DNA from: Phycisphaerales bacterium
Lineage (GTDB): Bacteria > Planctomycetota > Phycisphaerae > Phycisphaerales > UBA1924
Assembly: GCA_040221175.1 (NCBI GenBank)
Contig: JAVJVK010000019.1
Coordinates: forward strand, 248,001 to 312,000
Direction: 5' to 3'
DNA: 64,000 bases
Shown here: piece by piece, positions 46,957 to 55,453 of the stretch
Layout of the letters: each line of letters starts with the position of its first letter
Position numbering within the stretch: position 1 is the first letter of the stretch
Notes under the pieces: generated by a model
Told to the model about the DNA's origin: nothing
The model's input: only the letters and a program-made list of their open reading frames with translations
Databases searched by the model: none
Translations under genes and position numbers: made by a program

Positions 46957-47108
46957 GGGCCTGTCATCGGCTCTTTCATCGATCAACTGAAGCCACATGA
47001 CCGCCGGTACCTTCCAAACGCCGATCGTCCCGGGTCCGAAACCCGAAATATCGCGGGCAGGCGGGCAGAACCGCCGATCTGGACCCTGCGAACCGGAGTC
47101 CGCGGCGC

Positions 47109-47137
47109 TTGACCGGGCCGCGGCACGGTCGTACAAC
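47109..47137 (+). promoter_or_regulatory. Probable sigma-70-type promoter of the small lipoprotein gene
   Basis: TTGACC (47109-47114), a 17-base spacer and TACAAC (47132-47137) give a near-consensus promoter. Transcription would start near 47144, leaving a leader of ~100 bases before the ATG at 47243. Confidence 0.55.
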
Positions 47138-47242
47138 AGCGGCCGAGCGGATCCGCAACCCCGGGCCGCCGGGCCGGTAGGTCCTATCGAGCATGTCCCG
47201 CGGCGCCCAGGCCGCGACGCCACACAGAGAAGGAAGCCACGC

Positions 47243-47521
47243 ATGACCCGCAGCCAAACCACCCGCCGTGTCCTGATCTCGGGTCTTCTCGCCGCGACCG
47301 GCGTTTCGCTCTTGGCCGGGTGTGGCTCGTCGGGCCGCCACACCTACCTCCGCTGGAACGTGGCCCCCGAACTCGAGACGCTCGACCAGCGCTGGGTCGA
47401 TGCCGACAACGAGTACGCCATCATGAACAGCGAGAACACCCGCATGCTTCGCTCCGACTGGCGAAAGGTCTGGTACGTCGACCGTCCCAGCCGCCTGAGC
47501 CGCGAGCCCAAGCCCTACTAG
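47243..47521 (+). CDS. Small lipoprotein, 92 residues
   Basis: A signal peptide with a good lipobox (LISGLLAATGVSLLAGC, Cys27) precedes ~65 residues with many Trp, Arg and Asn: YLRWNVAPELETLDQRW, NSENTRMLRSDWRKVWYVD. No family is recognised. The start follows AAGGA. It stands alone between its own promoter and a strong terminator, so it is expressed as a single gene. A periplasmic, membrane-attached role is inferred. Confidence 0.75.
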   Translation: MTRSQTTRRVLISGLLAATGVSLLAGCGSSGRHTYLRWNVAPELETLDQRWVDADNEYAIMNSENTRMLRSDWRKVWYVDRPSRLSREPKPY

Positions 47522-47546
47522 CACCTCAGTTCATTCAGAACACGCC

Positions 47547-47573
47547 AGCCCGACCAGAAGGTCGGGCTTTTTC
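47547..47573 (+). terminator. Rho-independent terminator of the small lipoprotein gene
   Basis: AGCCCGACC (47547-47555) pairs with GGTCGGGCT (47560-47568) around AGAA, followed by TTTTTCG. It also separates the gene from the convergent asd. Confidence 0.9.
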
Positions 47574-47577
47574 GTCG

Positions 47578-48606
47578 CTAGCCCACGTGCTGAGCGACGA
47601 GCCGTTCGGCGATCTGGATGGCGTTCAGGGCCGCCCCCTTGCGGAGCTGGTCTCCGCAGGTCCACAGGCCGAGTCGACGCCCGTTGCGAGACAGCCTCGG
47701 CCGCGAGATGGACACCAGATCGCTCCCGGCGATCGCCCGCGGTGTGATCAGGGCTTCGGGATCGCCGTTGAAGGCCACGCCGGGGAACGAACCGAAGATC
47801 TCCGCCAACGCCCCCATCGTCGCCGGCCGCTCCAGTTCGAGCGTCACCGACTGGCTATGGCACCGCTCGACCGGCACGCGAACGCACGTGGGTACGACGT
47901 CCAGATCGGGCGCGCCGAGGATCTTGCGGCTCTCGGCGATGATCTTGGCTTCCTCGACGTTCAGGCCCGACGCCGGATCGACGGGGGATTCGTGCGGAAA
48001 CACGTTGAATGCGCACGAGACCGGGAAGACGTCCGGGCGCGGCTCGTCTCCGTCCAGGAGGCGCCGTGACTGCTCGAAGAGTTCTTCGACCGCCGCGCGC
48101 CCGGCACCCGAGACGGCCTGGTAGGTCGAGGCAAGCACCGCCTGGACGCCAAAGGCGCGACGAACCGGCTCGACCGCCAGCAGCAGGAGGATCGTCGAGC
48201 AGTTCGGGTTGGCCACCAGCAGGGGGCCATCGTCGAGCAGGCCGCCATTGACCTCGGGCACCACCAGCGGCGTGGACGGATCCAACCGGTACGCCGACGA
48301 GTTGTCCACGACCCGCACGCCCGCGGCCGTTGCTTGGGGAATGAACGCCCGGGCGGTGTCCGCGTCCGTGCAGAAGATGGCGATGCCGCAGTCCTGCAGG
48401 GCGCCCGGTTCCAGGCGGGCGATGACCACCTCGCCCGGGCCATAGGCAACCGGCGTCCCGGCCGATCGCTGCGAGCCGAACGCGCGGATCCGATCAATGG
48501 GCACGCCCGCGCCGGCGAGGATCGAGAGCGCTTCGCGGCCCACGAGCCCGTACGCGCCGACGACCGCGATGGTCGTGCCGGCCAGCGGTGATTCAGCGCG
48601 CGTCAC
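47578..48606 (-). CDS. asd: Aspartate-semialdehyde dehydrogenase
   Basis: A 342-residue NADPH-dependent enzyme that reduces aspartyl phosphate, at the branch to lysine, threonine and methionine. The Rossmann start is AVVGAYGLVGREALSIL; the nucleophile Cys is in VANPNCSTI; YQAVSGAGRAAVEEL and VPVERCHSQSVTLE hold the substrate Arg and active-site His. Length is typical. It follows the fusion protein gene by 3 bases and probably shares its transcript. The first and third steps of the pathway are encoded together at 55.4-58.4 kb instead. Confidence 0.95.
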   Translation of the reverse strand: MTRAESPLAGTTIAVVGAYGLVGREALSILAGAGVPIDRIRAFGSQRSAGTPVAYGPGEVVIARLEPGALQDCGIAIFCTDADTARAFIPQATAAGVRVVDNSSAYRLDPSTPLVVPEVNGGLLDDGPLLVANPNCSTILLLLAVEPVRRAFGVQAVLASTYQAVSGAGRAAVEELFEQSRRLLDGDEPRPDVFPVSCAFNVFPHESPVDPASGLNVEEAKIIAESRKILGAPDLDVVPTCVRVPVERCHSQSVTLELERPATMGALAEIFGSFPGVAFNGDPEALITPRAIAGSDLVSISRPRLSRNGRRLGLWTCGDQLRKGAALNAIQIAERLVAQHVG

Positions 48607-48609
48607 GGC

Positions 48610-50469
48610 TCAGCCCCCTCCATCGTTCTTCGGCTTGCGGCGTGGCAGCAGCCCGTCGAGTCGGTCTCGCACCTCGTCGCCGATCTTCTCCTCGATCTTG
48701 TCGCGGGCCCGGTCGATCTCTTCCTGCACCTCTTCCTCCACGCGTCCGCGCACCTTGTTGGCCAGTTGCGTCGCCCCCGCCTGCGCCAGGGCGTTGCCCC
48801 ACGCCTGGGCGTCGATGTCCAGCCGGGGGGCGTCCAGCGGGCCGGTCACGCCGATGGGCAGGCGCAGCTCGCTGACCTGCGCCGAGCCCGCCCCCGGCAA
48901 GGTGATGGTCGAGTCTCTCACCAGGACGTTCAGCGGCAGGCTGACCCAATCGGGCCGGAACGCGCCCTCGATGACCGCGTCGACCGTGCCGCCGGCCAGC
49001 AGCGGCTGCTCGCCGCCGGCCTTGAGCGCGGCCGAAACCCGCTCGGCGGGGATGCCGCGCCGTGCCAGCAGCAGCGTCGAGTTGCCCCCGCCCGCGGCCG
49101 CCGAGCCCAGCGTGATGTCGGCCTCGTACAGGTTCGATCGGCTCTTCACCGTCACGCGGGGCGGGCCCTCCACCAGCCAGGGCTGGGTCGACACGTTCTC
49201 GGCTCGCGCGTCGAACACCTCGCCGGGCGCATCGGCGGCGGTCATGCCCTCCACCACGATCTCGCGCACGAGGAACTTGGGCGCCTGGTCCACCAGGTGG
49301 TCGGCGGCGACGAACGCGTAGCCCTTCTCGGCGATCTCGCGGGCGAGCCGGTCTCGGAAGGTCTCGCGCTCCTCCTCGGGCGGCGCGCCCGGCCCGGCGT
49401 CTTCTTCGCCGGGCTTCTTGTCGCTGGCCTTCTCCAGCCACTCGCGTGCCTGCTTGAGCCGGTTCTTCCACGTCTCGGCCTGCTCGATGTAGTCCTCGAG
49501 CGTCTTGCCCTCGCCCTCGGCCGCCGGCGGCTCGCGGCGCGGGCCGATCAGGATGCCCGGCGTCGCGCGTTCTTCGCCGGTCGACGCCTCGCTGGCCACG
49601 AGCCGATCGATCGCGAACCGCTTGCGCAGGAGATCGGCGTTGCTGAATTCGCCCTCGAGCCGCGCGGCTCGGAAGATGTCGGTGGTGAGGTCCTCGGGAT
49701 CGGCAACGGCCAGGGACGTCACCATGATCTGACCGTCCGAGAGGTCCACGTCGGCGCTGCCCACGTCCACCGTCGCGCCGTTGGCGCGCTCCAGCCCGGC
49801 CTTGAGCGTGTACGTCACCACCGGCTCGGTGAAGAACAGCGACGCCACCCACACCAGCCCGACCATGAGCGCCGCGATGGCGATGCCCAGCGGCCGCACC
49901 GGCAGGCCGACGCGCTTGGCGGCCAGTTCCTCGTAGCTCTTCTTCTGCTTGCCGAAGAGCAGCCAGACGAGCCCGCGCACCCACTTCTTGCTCGTTGCCT
50001 TCTTGTAGCGCTCCGAGCCCTCTTCCAGGCCGGCCAGCGTGCGGCGCAGCCGGCCGATGGCGATGATCATCGCCGCCGCGGCCGTCGCGCCCACCACCAC
50101 CCCGAGCACGATGCCGCCCGTGGTCGCGTAGTACTCCAAGCCGAACCACGCGAGCACCGGCGCGTTGATGAGCGTGCTCATGACGCCGCCCCCACCTCCA
50201 AACACGGGACCATCGAGCACGGCCCGCCCGACGGCGAACTGGACCGGCATGATGAGCAGGCTGAGCAGCTTGCCGCCCGCGGCCATGAACGTCGCGACGA
50301 ACAGGTTGGCGTTGAGGACCAGCAGCAGGGCGAGCAGGAACAGCAGCAGCGCGGGCGAGGTCTTGACGCTTGGCACGAAGCCGATCATCGCCCCGAGCAC
50401 GCAGGCCATGCCCACCTGCACGGGCGTGACCTTGCCTCGAACCAGCTTGCCGATCTTTCGGGTGAGCAT
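48610..50469 (-). CDS. TIGR03546-TIGR03545-type fusion membrane protein
   Basis: A 619-residue protein. The first ~155 residues (MLTRKIGKLVRGKVTPVQVG, then several helices) resemble the small polytopic TIGR03546 family. After a linker and another helix (GIAIAALMVGLVWVASLFF) the rest resembles TIGR03545, an AsmA-like family: VDVGSADVDLSDGQIMVTSL, FRAARLEGEFSNADLLRKRF, GILIGPRREPP, a charged coiled coil of ~60 residues, then beta strands to the end. These families are usually separate neighbouring genes; here they form one chain. AKAGGAGG-type site (AAGGAGG) lies 5 bases before the ATG. AsmA-like proteins are implicated in lipid or envelope traffic; the role here is unknown. Confidence 0.75.
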   Translation of the reverse strand: MLTRKIGKLVRGKVTPVQVGMACVLGAMIGFVPSVKTSPALLLFLLALLLVLNANLFVATFMAAGGKLLSLLIMPVQFAVGRAVLDGPVFGGGGGVMSTLINAPVLAWFGLEYYATTGGIVLGVVVGATAAAAMIIAIGRLRRTLAGLEEGSERYKKATSKKWVRGLVWLLFGKQKKSYEELAAKRVGLPVRPLGIAIAALMVGLVWVASLFFTEPVVTYTLKAGLERANGATVDVGSADVDLSDGQIMVTSLAVADPEDLTTDIFRAARLEGEFSNADLLRKRFAIDRLVASEASTGEERATPGILIGPRREPPAAEGEGKTLEDYIEQAETWKNRLKQAREWLEKASDKKPGEEDAGPGAPPEEERETFRDRLAREIAEKGYAFVAADHLVDQAPKFLVREIVVEGMTAADAPGEVFDARAENVSTQPWLVEGPPRVTVKSRSNLYEADITLGSAAAGGGNSTLLLARRGIPAERVSAALKAGGEQPLLAGGTVDAVIEGAFRPDWVSLPLNVLVRDSTITLPGAGSAQVSELRLPIGVTGPLDAPRLDIDAQAWGNALAQAGATQLANKVRGRVEEEVQEEIDRARDKIEEKIGDEVRDRLDGLLPRRKPKNDGGG

Positions 50470-50536
50470 GGGGCCTCCTTGCCGTGAGCGCTTGGCCCGA
50501 AGGATAGGGGGCCATGGATGCGATCCGGGATCGGCC

Positions 50537-51298
50537 CTAGGGCGTGGCGGCGGTGGCCTCTGGCTCGGGCTTGAGCTTGGGTTCGGGCTTCGTTTCGATC
50601 TCGCCCCGGGCGTCCTCGTCGCCCGTCACGCTCTTGAGCGTCCCGAACCACACGGCGTGGTGGCACGACCAGTCGCCCTTCTTGCCGCTGGCGCGCATCG
50701 CCCGCACCCGGTAGCGCACCTCGCGCAGGCCGGTGGGCACGTCGTCGTCGGTAAAGCGCTTCTCGGCCACGATGTCCAGCGGCAGCCAGTCGGACGCCTG
50801 GCCCCACCCGCCCTCGACCGGCACGAGCCGGCGCTGCACCTCGTAGAGCAAGCCGCCGCGGCCCTCGTCCGCCATCTCGAACGTGACGCGGATCTGGCCG
50901 TTGTTGACGATCTTCGATTCGAGCTTGGAGGGCATCGCCGGCGTGGGCCGCGGGCCGCCCTTGTCGGGCGGGTCGATCCCCGCCGCGGCGTACACGCCCG
51001 CGCGCCGTCCCCGCGGCTCGCGCTTGGCCCGCCCGTCGATGGTGGCCATGAGCGAGGCGAAGCGGCCGCGCAGGTTCGCCATCGCCTCGCGCTGGCGCAC
51101 GAAGCGGGCCTTCGCAAGCAGCCTGGTCTTCTGCGCGTTCTCCCTGGCCTGGGAGGCCGCGACCAGGAGGGCCTCGAACTCGTCCACGTCGAGCTCGGTG
51201 AGCCCGAACGCGGCCGGGTCGCGGTCCTTCCACCGCTTGACCAGCACGCCGCACTTGGTCAGGAACTTCTCGCTGTCTCGATCGGCCCGTCTGGCCAT
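50537..51298 (-). CDS. Fibronectin type III-like hypothetical protein, paralogue of the gene at 5145-5891
   Basis: A 253-residue protein. The helical first half (SEKFLTKCGVLVKRW, then ASQARENAQKTRLLAKARFV) is followed by GVYAAAGIDPP and a fibronectin type III-like domain ending GLREVRYRVRAMRASGKKG. A Lys/Glu/Pro tail closes it. The order of domains and several phrases match the protein at 5145-5891. Start at 51298 was chosen because the upstream in-frame part is Arg-rich and non-conserved. It lies 67 bases upstream of the fusion gene on the same strand and may lead that transcript. Function unknown. Confidence 0.72.
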   Translation of the reverse strand: MARRADRDSEKFLTKCGVLVKRWKDRDPAAFGLTELDVDEFEALLVAASQARENAQKTRLLAKARFVRQREAMANLRGRFASLMATIDGRAKREPRGRRAGVYAAAGIDPPDKGGPRPTPAMPSKLESKIVNNGQIRVTFEMADEGRGGLLYEVQRRLVPVEGGWGQASDWLPLDIVAEKRFTDDDVPTGLREVRYRVRAMRASGKKGDWSCHHAVWFGTLKSVTGDEDARGEIETKPEPKLKPEPEATAATP

Positions 51299-51844
51299 GG
51301 CCCCGCCCCCGTGCTGCACGTGCACCCGATACCGCCGCGCCCCGCGGCGCTCGTCGCTCGTTCGGCCGGCCGCCACCGGCCGCTTCCAACTCCTCCATCG
51401 GCCAGCCGGGTGCGCGACTGAAGCCCGGGACGCCTCGCCTCGCGGAGCCCGCGTCGCCGCCCGTCGGCCGCGGGTCACCCCACCGGATGACCGCGCCCCG
51501 CCTCGTGGTGCGCGGTGCTTGCCTCACGGGCCGCATCGCCCGGCCCCCAGGCCGCCGCCCTTATGCCCCAAGCCGCCGCCCCCGGCGCCCGGGCCGGCTG
51601 GTCCGCGGCGCGACGCGGTCTGTTGGTGGCGTCCGCAGTGGTGCGTGCGGGCCGCCCGAGGGAGCTGAACCGGCCCTCGGAGCGTGCCAGGCCGGTTTCG
51701 AGCGTCCGCGGACCCTTCCGAGGCGCGTCCGAGCCCCGGGGTGGCACTCCGGCGCCGCCGCGCCCCGACGCGCCACCGTGTGCACCCCCGGGGATCGCAC
51801 GCCAACGCCCTGGAAGCGGACCGCCACGGGCGGTGCGGGCATTG
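51299..51844. other. Very GC-rich non-coding stretch
   Basis: About 550 bases with no believable gene. Frames crossing it are dominated by Arg, Pro and Ala and lack ribosome sites. It should hold the promoter of the gene at 50537-51298, but no -35/-10 pair stands out. The terminator of the next gene lies at its right edge. Confidence 0.45.
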
Positions 51845-51869
51845 AAAAGGGCCCGCGTGGCGGGCCCTT
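51845..51869 (-). terminator. Rho-independent terminator downstream of the broken secreted-protein gene
   Basis: AAGGGCCCGC (51847-51856) pairs perfectly with GCGGGCCCTT (51860-51869) around three bases. On the minus strand TTTTC follows the stem. It lies ~35 bases past the stop at 51905. Confidence 0.88.
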
Positions 51870-51904
51870 GGGGCACGAACGGCTCCTCGTCGCGGGGCCG
51901 GGCC

Positions 51905-53845
51905 TCAGTCCTTCTGGGCGTCGTAGGCGTTCTGGTAGATCACCGCGTCGGTGGCGTCGGTGTCGCCGTCGGTGTCCATGTCGACGCGGCGGGCGCCCGT
52001 GGCGTAGAAGTCGTTGAAGGCAGCCATGTCGAAGAGGTCGACCATGGAATCGCCGTTGAGGTTGGCGTTGTTGCAGTTGATCGGGTTCTCGAGCAACCAA
52101 ACGTCGCGACGGTCGATGTCGGTGATGCTCGACGGGTTGGTGCCATCGTCGTGCACGAGCGTGTGCACCGACCACAAGTCGCACGTGAACGGGTCGGCCT
52201 GCATGTCGCTGAAGTCTGCCCAGCGGGTGTTCGTGGGCGTGTACGCGAGCTTGTCCGGGCCCGCGACGACCTGCACGTTCGAGTTCGCGACGACAGAGTC
52301 GTATGTCGTGTTGAGCTGCACGCGGCGGACTTCGGGCCACGTGTTGCTGTTGGAGAATGTGTACTCGATGTACGCAACGCCCTGCTTGGTCACGCCGATG
52401 GACGGGAAGTAGCAATCACCGCCGTTGGTGCCGTCGTCGCTGATGCGGCCGGTTTCCAGGATCTCGGGCGACCAGCTCGCGGGATCCTGCACCTTGCGGA
52501 AGTCGTCCACGTCGGGGTCGATGTAGTACCACTGGACGTGGGCGCCGTCGACGTTGCCCGCGCCGTCCTGCGTGTACACGTGGTGGGTTGCGAAGATCCG
52601 CATGTCGCTGTTGGAGTCCGGCACCATCACGGCCGAGGAGAAGTTCGAGGAAGTCGAGGCCGGGTTGAACGTGTCGCCGCTGCGGGTATCGGGCGTCTCG
52701 ATCTGATAGTCGCCACGGCCCGCAAAGAACTCGAAGCTGCTGTCTACCTCCATGTCGGCAAGTTCGCCGGCGCCCGGACTGCCGCTCGGAATGAGGTGCT
52801 GGGTATAGCGCCACTGACCCGGGTTGTCGGAGTCGTCGAACCACAGGCCGGCCAGGCGGATCGCATCCTTCTCCCCGGTCGAACGATCGAGAGAAATGAA
52901 GAACTGCGCGTTGTCCTCCTGATCGAAGGGCTCCTGGACGGGGTAGTGGCGGCTCTGAAAGTCACGCTCGTACTCAGGTTCGGTCTCGGGCAGATCACGC
53001 GGCCGCAGCACGGTGATGTCCTCCTCGTCGGGCTTGTACCCGTCGAGCATGGATCGCGTCGTGCCGCCCTCATCGAACTCGATCGGGATGATGAAGTGCG
53101 CCTGGAAGGTGTACGGCGTGTCGTAGCTGACGGGGGGACCCGGATCGAGAATCTCTGCGTCGATGCCGAACGCGGTCACGTACACGTACTCGTCGTCAAC
53201 CGCGATGATCGGCAGGTCAACCAAGGCCTTGGGTCCCACGGTGGTGCCCTAGTCAGGAAAAGGATCGTGGTTGTTGCCGTCGGGGTAACGCTGCATGTCA
53301 GTGTCGGCAAAGTCAAAGGCGATGTCCCCGCTCCCAGCGGACCCCGGCCGCCCGGTGTAGTACCACCAGTCCGTGTCGCCGAATTCGTCAAGCACGTTGC
53401 TGCCGCTCATGTCTCGCGAGACGGCGAGGTGGAAGGCCGAGATATCGTCATCGAAGGACGTGCCCGGCTCGGCGTTCTGCTCGCTGTAACTGATCCACTG
53501 GCGATCGTTGGCGGCGTCGTAATCGGTTCGGCCGTCGAACCAGCGGCTGGGGGCGACCGTGCCGGGGTCGGTGTCGACTCGGATAAACGGGAAGCCGCTG
53601 TCGCTCATCTTGAAGTCGTCGAGGATCGTGCCGCTCTTGTTCAGGAGCGTGACGCCGTGGTTGGTGGTGACGACGATGGCGTCCTGGCCGACCGAAACCG
53701 CGGCGTCGGTGGACTTGAGCCCGAATTCGTCGTCGTCGTCGGCCACGCGCGCAACCTCTTCAACCTGCGCGGCGGCGCCCGCGGTGGCAACGAGCGCGGC
53801 GGCGAGGGTCATGGCGGCGGTGCGTGTCTTTTCGAACCTGTACAT
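51905..53845 (-). pseudogene. Secreted protein with dockerin-like end, interrupted by one in-frame amber codon
   Basis: One reading frame of 646 codons from ATG at 53845 is broken only by TAG at 53251-53249 (codon 199). Before it: a signal peptide (TLAAALVATAGAAAQ) and FDGRTDYDAANDRQWISYSE; after it the same frame goes on with VGPKALVDLPIIAVDDEYVY and stays open to the end. YDAxxDRW-type and ADxxxIxxDDxYVYVT-type blocks on both sides belong to one planctomycete secreted family. The C-terminus NANLNGDSMVDLFDM and DMDTDGDTDATDAVIYQNAY is a dockerin-like module without the Cys pair. It could be a recent nonsense mutation, a sequencing error or read-through. Upper piece 53249-53845, lower piece 51905-53239. 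Confidence 0.8.
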
Positions 53846-54003
53846 ATGTGTCTCCAGCGACGCGGTGGTCGGCGAGTTCCGACGGTATCCGCGTTCGTCA
53901 GCACGCTAGAGGCCGGCGTGCCCAGTCTCAACTATTTCAACCCAGTTCCAAGACATGCTCCGAGCGAATTAGAATTGTGTTGGTTCTTTCGATGTGGCGT
54001 GTT

Positions 54004-54046
54004 GGCGTCCGCGGTGACGGACGCCCTGCCTATCGCGGAGATAGGC
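54004..54046 (+). repeat. Two tandem perfect hairpins upstream of the beta-propeller gene
   Basis: GGCGTCCG (54004-54011) pairs with CGGACGCC (54018-54025), and GCCTATC (54028-54034) with GATAGGC (54040-54046). Only two bases separate them, and the second ends 3 bases before the -35 of the promoter. They may be operator sites or, on the other strand, part of a transcript end. Confidence 0.55.
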
Positions 54047-54049
54047 GGG

Positions 54050-54077
54050 TTGCAATCCTCTCCAGATCCAGTATACT
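54050..54077 (+). promoter_or_regulatory. Promoter for an apparently leaderless mRNA
   Basis: TTGCAA (54050-54055), a 16-base spacer and TATACT (54072-54077) lie directly before the ATG at 54083. The start of transcription would fall on or next to the A of the ATG, and no ribosome binding site is present. Confidence 0.6.
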
Positions 54078-54082
54078 GAAGT

Positions 54083-55423
54083 ATGACACGAATGATGAGA
54101 CATGCGCTTGTCCTGCTTCCGATCGCCTCTGTGTGCTCGACGCTCTGTGCTCAGCCTGGCGCAAGCTGCCTGGACCAGCGATTCCGCCCGGACTTCGAGC
54201 CGCGAGACCTTGAGTTTGGTTCCGACGTGGCAATCAGCGACGAGCACTTGCTCATCGTCGATCGTTTCAGCGAGGCGCTGATCTATACGTACCGCCGCGA
54301 TGGATCCGGCGAGTGGGTACTGCGCCACACAGTTTCCGGCGGCTCAGGTGCGGACGTTGTGCTCAATGGCGACCGTTTCATCACAGGGGATCTAAGTGTC
54401 GATCCGGACGGCGGCGCGCTCATCTATGAGTTTGATGGTGACCGCTGGAATCAGGTCGCCGAGTTGCCGATCGGACCCGGCCTGTCCACTCCATGGGGCG
54501 AGCACATCGCGTTCACGGACGGGCACGCCGCGATCGGCAACGCCGGTGAGGACGTCGTGATCTTCCGCGACACGGGCGAGGACGAATGGGAATTCGTCGA
54601 GGAAATCATGTCGCCCGACAGCCCGGACCGGCGATCCGACTTCGGCGATGCGCTGGCGATGGACGAGCGTTTTCTGTTCGTGGGAGCGCCCGGCGAGGAC
54701 ATCGCCGGCGGCCAGAACGGGGCGATCTACGTCTATGAATGGGGCGCCAACGGTCGGCCCGTGCTCATGCAGAAGCTCGTGCCCGAGCCGGACGACGTCG
54801 GCCCGCGGCTCGGCACCGCACTGGCCCTCCAGGGCGACACGCTGGTTGCCGGGGCGCGGTCGCTCGACACGCCCGAATTCGACAACCTTGGCTGCGCGTT
54901 CGTCTACGAGTTGGTCGATGGGCAGTGGGCGCTCCAGCAGAGGCTCTTGCCCGACCCACCTGGGCGCCGCATCCAGGGGGGTTGGGATGTCTCGCTCGAC
55001 GGCAACGTCATCGCTATGGGCGCGACCTCGCAGTTCATCGAGGGCGCATCGGGGATCGGAACCGCCCATGTATTCCGCAAGAGCGCGGCGGGCTCCTGGG
55101 TCCACGCCGCCGTCATCGCGCCGGGCGTGTCCGCCGTAAGCTACGCGCAGTCGGTCAACCTCGGCGGCGGCCAGCTCGCCGTGGGCGCCAGCGATTCGTT
55201 CTTCGCGGGCTTCGAGCATGGCCTTGCCGAGGTGTACGACCTCGACTGCCTCCTCTGCCCCCCCGACCTCGACGCCGACGGCGCCCTCACCATCTACGAC
55301 TTCCTCACCTACCTCAACCTCTTCCAGGACGGCGACGCTCAGGCCGACTTCGACGGCGACGGCGAGCTGACCATCTTCGACTTCCTGGCGTTCCAGGACG
55401 CGTTCCAGGCGGGGTGCGAGTAG
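54083..55423 (+). CDS. Secreted beta-propeller protein with GC-type dockerin
   Basis: A 446-residue exported protein: signal peptide (ALVLLPIASVCSTLCAQ), then about six repeats of ~50 residues of the kind FGDALAMDERFLFVGAPGED, GTALALQGDTLVAGARSLD, WDVSLDGNVIAMGATSQF. This FG-GAP-like pattern, with VGAP and VGA turns, makes an integrin-like propeller. The end is the double acidic module: CPPDLDADG, YDFLTYLNLF, ADFDGDG, FDFLAFQDAF, closing AGCE. No ribosome site precedes the ATG, which fits a leaderless transcript. Likely role: extracellular binding or display. It ends 30 bases from the convergent kinase gene. Confidence 0.86.
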   Translation: MTRMMRHALVLLPIASVCSTLCAQPGASCLDQRFRPDFEPRDLEFGSDVAISDEHLLIVDRFSEALIYTYRRDGSGEWVLRHTVSGGSGADVVLNGDRFITGDLSVDPDGGALIYEFDGDRWNQVAELPIGPGLSTPWGEHIAFTDGHAAIGNAGEDVVIFRDTGEDEWEFVEEIMSPDSPDRRSDFGDALAMDERFLFVGAPGEDIAGGQNGAIYVYEWGANGRPVLMQKLVPEPDDVGPRLGTALALQGDTLVAGARSLDTPEFDNLGCAFVYELVDGQWALQQRLLPDPPGRRIQGGWDVSLDGNVIAMGATSQFIEGASGIGTAHVFRKSAAGSWVHAAVIAPGVSAVSYAQSVNLGGGQLAVGASDSFFAGFEHGLAEVYDLDCLLCPPDLDADGALTIYDFLTYLNLFQDGDAQADFDGDGELTIFDFLAFQDAFQAGCE

Positions 55424-55453
55424 CGGCCGCCCCCGCTGCGGACGCGCGACCGA

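Noticed and set aside
48593-50515. Arg/Gly-rich 640-codon minus-strand frame
   Set aside because: Out-of-frame reading of the fusion protein gene on the same strand.
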